Assembly (NCBI GenBank): GCA_036583965.1
Contig: JAZBQD010000015.1
Coordinates: 25,704,310-25,768,309, forward strand
Length of the DNA stretch: 64,000 nt
Reading direction: 5' to 3'
Source: Prunella strophiata
Lineage: Eukaryota > Chordata > Aves > Passeriformes > Prunellidae
Shown here: in pieces, positions 12,524-22,857 of the stretch
How positions within the stretch are numbered: the first letter of the stretch is position 1
Layout of the letters: each line of letters begins with the position of its first letter
Made by a program: the position numbers and the translations under genes
Notes under the pieces: generated by a model
Seen by the model: only the letters and a program-made list of their open reading frames with translations
What the model was told of the DNA's origin: nothing
The model's database searches: none

Positions 12524-12540
12524 TAAGAGAACAGAAAAAA

Positions 12541-15500
12541 ATTTTCATAAAGGCATTGTGGTTTAATTGGTATATATTGCTGTAAGATTTATAGCTACTG
12601 TTCTTTAGATATTGTATAGCATTAAGGCCAGATTTAGCCTCAAAACAGGAATACCCATGTATATTAACAGATAATAACAATTTATAGATATATTATGGAT
12701 GTATATGTCTGCGAGCAAGGTGAAGGAAACATATTTTTCCAATCAAGATAGAGTAGGAGAAACTAATTTGTGTTGGAAAAGAGGAGTAAGTGACAGTGGA
12801 CCTACTTCTGTAATGTCTGAGAGATTGCTGTCACATTCACTACAAAAAATGATGAACAGATGGCTGAATTCCCTCCTTTGTTATATGTAACAAAATCATG
12901 ACAAATTTAATGTAAAAAAATTGAGTCTAATTATTCAAATTAGAGAAAATAGGCAAAGAGTAAGCACAACAAAAAAAAATTATTGAAATCAAACCACAAT
13001 AGAAGACCAGAAGACTGAGCAAAGGAAAGTTTTGTAAAACTAGCAATCTAGCTCACTTTTGCAAAGATCTGTGTGTTCTCTCAAGTCAACAACTATGTAA
13101 TGCTTCTTAGGCTATAGAGCATTATAGGTTTTCTATACCCATGCACATGTGTGGGCATAGGAAACCAGGAACAAGTTCAGTGTACTGGAAGAAAAACATA
13201 AACTTATTATTGTTTCAGTGTCCTTGCAAGAAAGACAGCAGTGCTTATAAGCTGATCCAGGACCTGAGACCAAACTAATCACATACCTAAGCTATCTGAA
13301 TCTTTGCTCTTTTCCATTCTAAACCATGAGTAAAACAGAAATCACTGACTGCAGTTCTCAGCCATGAAAGAGGGAAAGGTCCCTGGCTGGGCCTTATCTA
13401 CAGGTGACTGACAGGAAAAACACCAGTTCTAAATGGAATGGTTTGGGGAGTGTCTCTACCTCATCATCCTTAAGTTTGTGGAAGTGCATTGTTTCTGAAA
13501 GATTTTATTTAAAACAATTCCAAGCTGACTCATGTTTTCTCAACACCATTCACTTCATTGGTAAAGGTGATGCTACAGGCAGAAAACTGATTAGTAAATG
13601 TCAGCAATCACAGTTAATATAAGAGAAATTTGGTGCAGTTTTTCAGATCTATTGCCATACAGTTATGTAGCAGATAATTAGATTTTTGTTTTAATGTTTG
13701 GGCCCTAATTCAAGCTTTATCTTTCATTCTTCTTCAAAAAGCTTTCCAATCAAGAAATAATTTCTGTGTTAACTAGTTGGACAAAAATATTATGAATAAC
13801 AGATATTCTTAATAACTTCTTGCCAACCAGTTTCTTGTTGCTTGTTTGAATTATTAGAAATGGTAAACACAATCAACTAAACATTTGGACATGAATAGCT
13901 CTCGATGGAATTTAAGCTTATGAATATATTAGATATTACTTTCTTCAGGTCAAACCAGCATGCAATGGCATAGAACATGCTCATTTTCCACTGAAAATAA
14001 ACTAAAAATAAAAGAAAACAATATTTTATGGAACATTTACTGAGCCAAGTGGGAAAACTCTGGGCACTTACTATGAGTTATAACTGGTAAATTGCACTTT
14101 AATGAATATGAAACAGTCGTAAAATCCACAATACATACAAGTCAAACTGCCTTTTCTCTAAGTAATGTTGGCAGTGTAGTGCTGGTGTTTGTGAAAATGA
14201 GTCTGTGCTGGTAAGGAGATTTTACTATAAGATATGCAAAGTTTAGGTGTGCATTTGATCTGTGCTTCACTAGTATAAAAAGCTAGACCCTAATCAATGC
14301 CTAACCAGAGTTCCCTCAAGTCACTTTCAGCCTGAAGGGAAGTGTACTATGAGCCTCTGCACAAACATTCAGAATGCAGTTTTCCCAAGACTTGACAAAA
14401 CCTTATTCTCTTACTTCAGTACATGGCATATTAAATGCAACATACAGACTTTTCCACTTAAGTGCCTCTTTCCCCTTTAAGTTTTAAATTTATTTTTATA
14501 TTTTAAATCTGAGATATTCAGATTCAAGAGAACACAAGTATTTAGCTGTAAAGGCAAAGCTGCATGCAAGAAAACAACAATATGAAAAATATTTTTAAGA
14601 TGTTTTTATATCAGTATTTAATTTCTGAAAATTTTCCAGGCTGAAATATAATTGCAACCACACCACTCAATATATTGATATGAATTTTGGCTTGCAACTT
14701 ATTCATTCCTTTACAAGTTGCTGCAAGAAAAATCTCCTAAAGAGCATGCCTAATTTCCCAGATGTTTGTGTGAAATTAGTGTCATTAATAACCATATTGA
14801 TTATCTTTCTTTGATTCTCAAGGATTCTTCTACTTAAAATGTTACCCTGAAGTGACATGTAGAGGCATTCTTGTTATCCATGACTTGCTCACTTGCTGTC
14901 TAATTACTAGATGAGAGATTTACTGTGGAGTGCTATTGTGTTGTGGTTCACAGATAATTCTTGCTTTGATTTTCAGCACCAGTCAAACATTCTCACTATG
15001 ACAAATGACAAGTGTGGCTGCACGCCTCTTGTTTCAACACCAGGAAGTTGTTATTCTGTCACAGTGGCCAGCTTCCCACTGCATGCCTTTGATCATACTG
15101 TGATTAATATAATACATTCAGTTTAAAAAGATTCTGAAGAGTTTTTCTATTCATGTTGTCCTTTTGTAATGAGATACTATATTATCTCTGAAGGACTAGT
15201 TTTACAAGGAAGATATGGAGTATCAAAATACTCCATGCACTGTCACATGATACACTGTCACTGTGTCAAATAACTTTGTTCTCAAATCTCTCCCAGGCCT
15301 GGCTTCCATGGCAGTCCACACTGAGTGTGCATTGCAGATTCTCTCTTGGAGTGTGCTAGCTAGGCCTTTTAGGCATAAAGCCTGTGTTTACTTTTGGGAG
15401 GCAGTTATTCCAGGAATCACAATGGCATAGTAGGTAAGGTAGAATCATCCTTTCCATATGATGCCAGCAGGTAGAAGAATTTCAGGCATAAGGCGTGTTC

Positions 15501-16189
15501 TCAAAATACTTCAATTCAAAATGAAATAGAGCCTCACAGTTCATAAGAACTTCAGTTCAGTTAGAACAATTATGAGTTTTTGAGTCCTGTTTAGTTATAA
15601 TTGACAATCACGGGACTCTCTAGATTCAGAACTGTAGCAAACTCAGAGGTAAAATTTTACCTTCTCCAAGGTCAGCTTAGTCTATCAGCAAAACAGTTTA
15701 GGATCAGAAACTTAAATGCCCATTATAAGTCTAGCAAAGAGAATAATTGCCAACTTGTAGCTCCCAACCTGTGCCTAAAGTAATCACAATAGGGCTCTAC
15801 CTGAACATAATAGATTTGTATCCTAGCTGGGGGCCTTTGGAAGTCAGTTCTTCTCTCCATTGAACAGGCAGATATATTTAGCAGCTAATTTAAGGCACTT
15901 TCTCTTCAAAGGACACATAAGTTAAATCAATTGTATTCCTTTCACCCCTCATCCAGGAGAACAGAGATGCAGACAATAGAATAAATGCTGGATACAGCAA
16001 CACTCAGAGACTCACATGATGAAATTAAATGGGGTATGTCAGCCCTGTCAGGAATCACAATACAAAGGAAATAAAAAGGAAAATGGAAAGGGACCTCAAT
16101 ACATGCTTCTCTGTGGTTAAATAGGTGACATGAATTTGCATACCTGACTTTCCTACCACTGGACACTGCCCAGGCAACAATCAAACCTG
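12541..16189. other. intergenic, no gene seen
   Basis: AT-rich DNA downstream of MMP16. Short open frames (for example 13404-13622 and 14911-15126) have neither start context, splice context nor recognisable protein motifs. No repeat family was recognised in this stretch. Confidence 0.6.
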
Positions 16190-16899
16190 AGTATCCCATT
16201 AGAAACAGTCCTTCACAAACTGCACAGTGAGTCCTTCCCACAGGCCACAGTTCTTCAGGAACTGCTCCTTTGTGCATCTCTTCCACAATGTTCTGTCCCT
16301 CAGGAACAGGTTGCTCCACATTTTTTCCCCCATGGGATCACAAGTCCTGCCTGCAAACCTGCTCCAAACCCCTGCAGAGTGACAGTCCTCTCTTCATGGG
16401 GCCACAGGTCCTGCTTAGATGCCTGCTCCAGTGTAGTCTTCCCATGGAGTGACAGCCTCCTTCAGGTATATCTGCCTGCTTGGAGTCCTCCACAAGCTGC
16501 AGGTGGATCTCAGCTTCATCATGAACCTCCACGGGCTGCAGGAGCACAGCTGCTTCACCATGGTCTGCACCAGGGGCTGCAGGGGAATCTTTGCTTCAGT
16601 GCCTGAAGCACCCCCTCCCCTGCCTTCTTCACAGACCTTGGTGTACTCATAGCTGTTTTTCTCCCATATTATCACTCCTCTCTCTGTAGTTGCAGGGTTT
16701 TTTTCCCCTCCTTCTTAAATGCATTATTCCAGAAGCACTATCACCATCACTGGTGGCTCAGCCTTGGCCTGCAGCAGGAGCCTCTTGGAGCCAGCAGCTA
16801 TTGGCTCTGTTGGACATGGGAGAAGCTTCTATCAGCTCCTCAGAGAAGCCACCCCTGTAGTCCCCTGCTACCAAAACCTGGCCATGCAAATGTAATACA
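16190..16899 (-). mobile_element. ERV/LTR-like avian interspersed repeat, minus-strand copy
   Basis: This is a GC-richer island in AT-rich DNA. Read on the minus strand it begins TGTATTACATTTGCATGGCC (from 16899). It continues through a purine-rich block (gaaggcaggggagggggtgc) into a series of imperfect ~50-80-base units built around 'ggagcag...gcaggactTGTG', ending near 16190. I recognise the pattern as a high-copy repeat of passerine and other avian genomes, probably a long LTR of an endogenous retrovirus. The family name is not assigned. The minus-strand ORFs here are decayed remnants, not genes. A second copy of the same family lies at 18846-19605 in the opposite orientation. The left boundary is approximate. 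Confidence 0.6.
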
Positions 16900-18845
16900 A
16901 CCCCTTCTTGATTTCTTTTGTTTAAGTCAGCTAAAACTCAGCCATAATTAAGTCATCCCACACCTGTACCTGTTGCTTAAATGCTGGCTTATATCACACA
17001 GGTCAAGCTTATAATTTGTGAGAAAAGTTACAGAACTGTGTATACTCAGGTCTTTCAGAAGATGAAGGAACAAGTAAATGAGTACACAGAGAATATTAAT
17101 TATTTTATAAAAATATGGAAATGGCGTAAAGATAAGCTATTTGTGAAAAAATGAGAAAAGCAAAAAAGACCAGAGTATTTAGCAAGAGCAGTTCTGAGCT
17201 GTGCTTTATACTATATGGAAATTAATTTTGACAATGGACTTTCTATTTATCTATTAGAATAGAAATTATTTAATAGAAATAAATTTTGGGGAAATCTGGA
17301 CCATGCACATTTTTCTGGCTATATTACTTATCAAGCCCAGGAACAATCAGCAGTTAAAGAGGAGGCAGCAAAATAAATCCAGATCAACTAGTACTGGGAT
17401 AGTACAAAACACATGGTTGTGAGATGTTTTCTCAAATCCTTTAATATGGAAGGGACATTGCCTAATGCTGTAAAGTCCTAGTGACCATTAAAACTCCAAA
17501 CAAGTAATCGTAATCTCATTTAAATTTTAATTAAAAGTTTTGAACCCAAGTGGCTCAGAGAGATGAGAATTTGAAAGTTCTGAAGATTAAATTATTCTTT
17601 GAATGGGTCAGGCTACATGGCACTGTGCAGTGGGTATACCTCTGTTGATGTGGGCTGCAGGAACAGCTCCTTGGGGGACAAAAACTTCTGCTTCACTTCT
17701 CCCAACTCTCTCCAAATTACACTGACACAATCATATGTGTCTGTTTATCTCAGAAGCTCTACAAGTTCATGCAGAGCTTTCTTTTTTATACATAAAAGTA
17801 ATTATTTTAGCCTTGGTAATCTTATTCCCGTGAGTTGCTTTTCCTCCATAATCTTTACCTGGATGATTGTAGCAGTTAGACCCAAGCCTGGCAACTTCAG
17901 GAGTTCCTGATTCTTTCCATCTACATAGAACAAAAAGTAGCTTTGCAGCTACTTTGGTAGTCTTGTGGCTAGAGTGAGAGATATTTAGGTCATAGCATCA
18001 CTAGCCTAACTGGAATAATTCAATTTCCCAGCACAGTTACACTGCTTTTTTGACCTTTGGTGAATCATACAATCACCACTGGCCAGTTGTTTCAACACTC
18101 TGTATTGAGATGAGAGAATCACCAATAGTGTGACCAAGCACTCCATACACTGAGCACCAAAAATGTGATTCATAATTGTGAACCTTTTGAGCAAGTTGAC
18201 ACTTAAGCTTACTCTTGAAAAGCACTGGAGAAGGAGGACAGTACAACTCTGGTTCTACTCTTCTAGACACATCTGGAGTCCTGAGTCATCATCAATTGAT
18301 GAGCTGGTAAATTTCACATTTGTAGATGGTTGGTTCATTCAAGCATTCTCCCTGGGGTGTGGAGACTTCTAGACTCCAAAGCTCCTCAGCTCAAGGGAAT
18401 CTGTCTATTCTTAGGAATTGGATGGCTTTCATTATCTTAGTCTCCTTTGTGTTTAAAAAGGGAAAATTTAGATTTTTAGTTTTCACAGAGTTTTTGCTGT
18501 TCATGTACTTAACCCAAAGAGAGAATAAAGATTTGAGCTACTCTGTTTCTTCAGTGTTTCTCAGTACTGTTTTTAATTCAGCCTTCATTTCAAAAATATT
18601 ATGGCAACTGGTGTGAATCTGATTCTAAACTGCCTCTCCAGTCAATGCAGAAGGAATTTAGACACTAGTTTTGGTATGAAAACAAAACTTCTTTGCAGTG
18701 GATGTCTTCAGTTGGGCCACTACTAAATTCTGTGTTTCTTCACATTCTTAACGTTGCATGTGTCACAGCAAGTTCTTTCTCAGTGGAACATGTTGGCTGA
18801 TCCCCTTCTCAGGGACCTCTGGTGGCTTACAGGACATTTAGGCAC
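16900..18845. other. intergenic spacer between two copies of one ERV/LTR-like repeat
   Basis: AT-rich, no gene recognised. The ORFs at 17599-17910 and 18326-18616 are short, with no domain or splice support. Confidence 0.55.
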
Positions 18846-19605
18846 TGTATGTGCTGCCAGTGCCCAGGTGCTGGTATAACAGCTACATGGTGGCCCCTGT
18901 GAGGAGAGGCCAGAGCTGCTCCATGCTGCACACAGTCATTCCCAGTCAGCTCCAATGGACCCAGTGATGGACACAACTGAGCCTCTCAGCAAAGTCAGTG
19001 GTGCCTCTGGGAGAATGGGTGAAAATACTGTGCATGCAGTGAGGAGTGAGCTAAAAAAGGATGAGAAGCCTCCCTGCAGTCACCAGGGTTGGAGAAGGAG
19101 GAAGGGGAGATGGTGCTCTAGGTGTTGAGCACAGATTCCCCAGCAGTCTGTGCAGGAGAACACAGTGGACCAAATGTGGACACTGTGCTCATGGAGGACT
19201 CTAATCTGGAGCAGGTTCATTCTGAAGGATTGGAACTTTTGCAGAGACCCCACACTGGAGCAGGGAACAAGTGTGAGGAGGAAGGGTCTGTAGACACAAG
19301 TTGTTTCAGACTAACCATGACCCCTGTGCCCTATTCACCTGCCCTAAACATGGAGGAGAAATGTAGAAGAGTCAGGAACATAAGAGTGAAGTTGAACCTG
19401 GGAAAAGGAAAGGATGAGGAGAAGGTTTAACCTGTCTGTATTTTTCAACTATCCAAATATCTTAATTGTCAATAAATTAAATTCATTTCTCACCACACTC
19501 TGTTTGCTGATGACAACTATTGCTATTTCCAATCTATCTACTGCCCCTGTACTGTGGACAAGAGGCTGTGAGTAAGCAGCTAGGCAAGGATACTCCTGCA
19601 ACTGT
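18846..19605 (+). mobile_element. ERV/LTR-like avian interspersed repeat, plus-strand copy
   Basis: This is the same family as 16190-16899 but in plus orientation. It begins TGTATGTGCTGCC (18846) and passes the shared purine block (gaaggaggaaggggagatgg, about 19094-19113). It then has the 'cacactggagcagggaacaa' unit (about 19250) and 'gtgaagttgaacctggga' (about 19385), followed by AATAAATTAAATT (from about 19471), which in this family acts like the LTR poly(A) signal region. The front part carries deletions relative to the family as I know it. The ORF at 19122-19430 belongs to the repeat and is not a host gene. The right end is approximate. Confidence 0.6.
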
Positions 19606-20049
19606 TCTTTAAGTTAATTTTATTTTATTTGATGGTAAACTGGGCACTGTTTCACTTCTGTGGACATGCAAAATTCTGCATCTGGCTTAAAAATGGAAGA
19701 ACATGGAGAGGTCAAACTGTCTTCCTGGATGTGATTGTCATAGTATCATCTCAAGCTGAAATGTCAGTGTAAGATGTTACAGAGTAGTTGGTGGGATCAT
19801 AAGTATCAAATTTCTGCTGTAATTTATTTAAGTGTTCTGAAGCAACTGAAAAAGAATTAACCAATTTATGAATTGTATTGACTGTGATTTTTTAGAGAGT
19901 TTTGTACAAAATCAGAAGAATTGCAGCCAAGTAAACTGCTCTAGTGAGCAAAATGACATTAGGAGAAAGACTTGTAAACACAGGGATAAATATAATATAT
20001 GAGAGTTGAATTAGGATTACTTTAGTAACAGAATAATCTGTTAGAGTTC
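19606..20049. other. intergenic, no gene seen
   Basis: AT-rich spacer. Nothing recognised. Confidence 0.5.
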
Positions 20050-21190
20050 ATGAAAAATGTAAATAATGCTAATCAAGTTGATACACTTCTCTGGATTTCC
20101 AAAAGGCATTTAGTAAGATCCTTCTCCAAACACTCTTAAAGAAATTTAGTTGTGACAGCAAATTTAGTAAGATCCTTCTCCAAACACTCTTAAAGAAATT
20201 TAATTTTGACAGCAAAAGAGTTAAGCTTTTCAGATGAATGAGCAAGTTATTAAGCAACAAGAAGCAAAAGAAACATTATTACCTAATTTCTACAATAGAG
20301 GCATCATAAATAAAAGTCTCTGACAAGATTTTTATTCACAATACTCATAATCTTGAAAAATTGTGTGAGAATGTTTCCTGATGATAGTAACTAAGAAAGA
20401 CAAAGAATGAGTGTTAATAATTAAAAATAAAACCTGCATAATAAAAAGGGAATTGGAAATGAAATGATACATAAATGAAATTATGTACAAGGGAAACACA
20501 TATAAAAAATAAAACTTCTATCTATAATGATGTTTTCTGAGCCAAGTATTAGTGTTTGAAAAAAGCTCTTAGGAATTTGAGAGAGAAATCTGTGATACTT
20601 CAGTACACTATGGCAGTAAAGAAATGTGAATGTTAGAAGTTTTTAGAAATTGAATAGTAGACAAAAAGACCAAAAATATTGAAAAATCATTATGCTGCTG
20701 TATAAATCCATTACATACCTTCATTTCAAATTCTATTTGAAATTCTGCCTCCATTCCTCCATTTGAATGGTACAATTTGTGTAGAAGCAAAGTAATAATA
20801 TTCTATAATGTATCTGTGTTTGGATAAAGACTACAAGAATGAGCAAAGTTATCAGAATTGTTTCTCTTCTATAATAAATGACTATGTATAGGAGGACTCT
20901 TCAAACAAGATAGCTGAGGGGAAACACGGAAATGGTCTGAAAAACTGAATTATAGGAATAAGTCCATAGCAAGGACTTTTTCATTGACTTACTTACTCTG
21001 TCAGCAATTCAAATGAAGCTAGCAGGTGGTAGGCTTTAAGCTAGCCAAAGTAGATTCTTTACACAGCACATGGGTAAGGTGCTCATCTGCTTGTTATAAA
21101 TTACAATAGACATTAAAAGTTAACATGTACTCAACAAGTGAATTGATAAATACAAAGAAACCAAACCTCTTTGGAGTAGTGCAGTAGAAA
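20050..21190 (+). mobile_element. ancient, decayed CR1-like LINE (reverse transcriptase to 3' part of ORF2)
   Basis: The reading frame is broken many times, but the order of landmarks follows the ORF2 of the old amniote CR1 type (the kind abundant in turtles). About 20090 reads like DFQKAF.KIL, the RT 'DFQKAFDKVP' segment. About 20325-20400 reads like FIHN..NLEK followed by a decayed FADDTK-type stretch. About 20450-20620 corresponds to the 'MKFN..KCKVMH' and 'ERDLGV' segments. The stretch tgctgctgtataaatccatt (from 20694) corresponds to 'LLPLYKSMVRPHLE'. About 21010-21160 corresponds to the final 'QMKL.GSRFKTN.RK.FFT' and 'FKRELDKF' stretch. Divergence is far greater than in the other CR1 copies here, so the insertion is old. 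Identification is by eye only. Confidence 0.6.
20108..20215. repeat. 54-bp tandem duplication inside the ancient CR1
   Basis: Two head-to-tail copies (20108-20161 and 20162-20215) with period 54 and few differences (for example tttagttgtgac versus tttaattttgac). The duplicated unit is the RT 'KAF.KIL' segment. The minus-strand ORF 20069-20260 shows the same duplication as a repeated FFKSVWRRILLN motif but is not a gene. Confidence 0.9.
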
Positions 21191-21974
21191 CCTACCACCA
21201 TAGGCACAAGGAGTCCTCCAGACAGCATATGTCACAATGTAGGACTGCTGAAAAACATAAGAATAATGCAAATTTAAAGTAGTGTCTCAGAGGAAGTGGC
21301 TCAAGATACTAGACTAGATCCCTTATTGTCATTTATGTGTTTATATATCGAGTTGGTAAACAAACAGCATTTGCTGTTTGAGTTGACTCAGTGAAGAGTA
21401 AACTACCAAGCTTCCCACTGTTTTGGGTAACTGAAAATTCAAATGGAAATGTGAAGGATCTGCATTTACTGAATTCTGTATTTCATATCAGCCCATACAT
21501 AAGTAGATATACTTAATGTCAATATTTAAATGGGATAAGTGCACGTAATACTTTTCTGCTGCTTCACTGAAACCAGACACAATGATAATCAACCACTTGA
21601 AGGATGATGAGTTTTGGGATAATGATCATGAAAATATGTTTTTGAAAGTTATTATAACAGTAATTCTCACCATTAGAAATTGAATTTTAAACAGATGAAG
21701 GCCTAAACTGAGACAAGTATTTTTGTGTGTCATGTTATGACAGTCGCCCTTTTAAAGATCTTTACATTGTCAAGATTTATATTGCTACTGTGTGTTGCTA
21801 CTTAGTGTGACTCATGAAAAAACTGACTTGGCACAGTGAGGGCAGCTGAGTATCTCTTTATTAAAAACTAAATATTAATCTTTTGAATAATTAAAATTTA
21901 TCCTTTGTCTCCCTAACACTTTAAGTTAATCAGTATAATTCTATGTGCTCATCTCCTCTGTAAAAAATGCATGT
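21191..21974. other. intergenic, no gene seen
   Basis: AT-rich spacer between two CR1 copies. Nothing recognised. Confidence 0.5.
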
Positions 21975-22824
21975 GCATGGCTCAGAGTCACATTGAGGGT
22001 CAGTGAAAAGTGGTGTCCCTCAGGGGTCCGTACTGGGACCAGTGTTAATTTTATATCTTCATTAATGGCATAGACAGGCACCCTCAGTAAATTTGCAGAT
22101 GAACTGAGTGATGCAGTAGACACACCTGAAAGACAGGATGCCATCCAGAGGGACCTGGACAAGCTTAAGAACTGGGACAATGGGAAACTCTTGAGGTTCA
22201 AGAGGACGAAATGCAAGGTGCTGCACCTGGGTTGGGGTTGTGGTATCAACACAGGCTCAAGAGCAAGCCATGTCAGGAAGAATTTGGGGGTGCTGGTGGG
22301 TGAGAGGCTGGACATGACCAGCAATGTGCTCTTGCATCCCAGAAAGCCAAGTGTGTCCTTGGCTCCATCCAAAACTGCACAGGCAGCAGGCCAAGGGAGG
22401 GGATTCTGCTCCTCTGCTCTGCTCTGGTGAGACCCCACATGCAGGGCTGCATCAGCTCTGGGGTCTCAGCACAGGAAGGACATTGACCTGTTGGAATGAG
22501 ACCATAGGAGGGCCACCAAGAAGGTGAGGGGGATGGAGCAACTCTCCTTGAGGAAAGGCTGGGAAAACTGGGATTTTCCAGCCTGGAAAGAGAAGGCTTT
22601 GGGGTGATCTGATTGCAGCCTTCCAGTACTGAAGAGACCCTAAGGAAAAATAAAGAAAGACTACTTACATGTAGTGACAGAGCAAGTGAGAGTGTAGGTT
22701 TAAATTAGATATTACGAAGAAATTCTTTAAAGGTGGTGAAGCATTGAGAGTAGATGCCCAGAGAAGCTGTGGATGCCCCATCTCTGGAGGTGTTCAAGGT
22801 CACTTTGCATGGAACTCTGACAAC
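21975..22824 (+). mobile_element. CR1 LINE, 5'-truncated (end of ORF2 and 3' UTR)
   Basis: Starts in the RT palm region ('gtggtgtccctcaggggtcc', SGVPQGS-like) and follows avian CR1 order. A decayed FAD motif is followed by VDTPERQDAIQRDLDKL and then KCKVLHLGW at about 22211. Later come 'gccaccaagaaggtgaggg' and 'agaagctgtggatgcccc' from the 3' part. Stops and frameshifts break the frame. The usual 3' tail is missing: the copy runs into a CA microsatellite at 22825. As in most CR1 copies the 5' part is absent. Confidence 0.9.
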
Positions 22825-22857
22825 CACACACACACACACACACACACATACATACAT
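22825..22857. repeat. (CA)n microsatellite replacing a CR1 3' tail
   Basis: Twelve CA units (22825-22848) followed by TACATACAT. It begins exactly where the CR1 3' UTR would continue ('ctctgacaacc'). Confidence 0.95.

Larger units (their letters stand above)
1511..12540 (+). other. MMP16: putative ~11-kb MMP16 3' UTR
   Basis: No further coding exon or convincing splice structure follows the MMP16 stop codon. The sequence is AT-rich and almost free of the CR1 and LTR repeats that are frequent after 16 kb, which fits selection against insertions in a transcribed 3' UTR. It ends at a canonical AATAAA (12518-12523) followed within 30-50 bases by a GT/T-rich stretch. Mammalian MMP16 mRNA is known to be unusually long (about 12 kb, from memory), which agrees with a UTR of this size. 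Shorter UTR forms are possible at AATAAA sites near 5234 and 5566. The extent is inference: no transcript evidence is available here. Nested features are listed separately. Confidence 0.55.
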
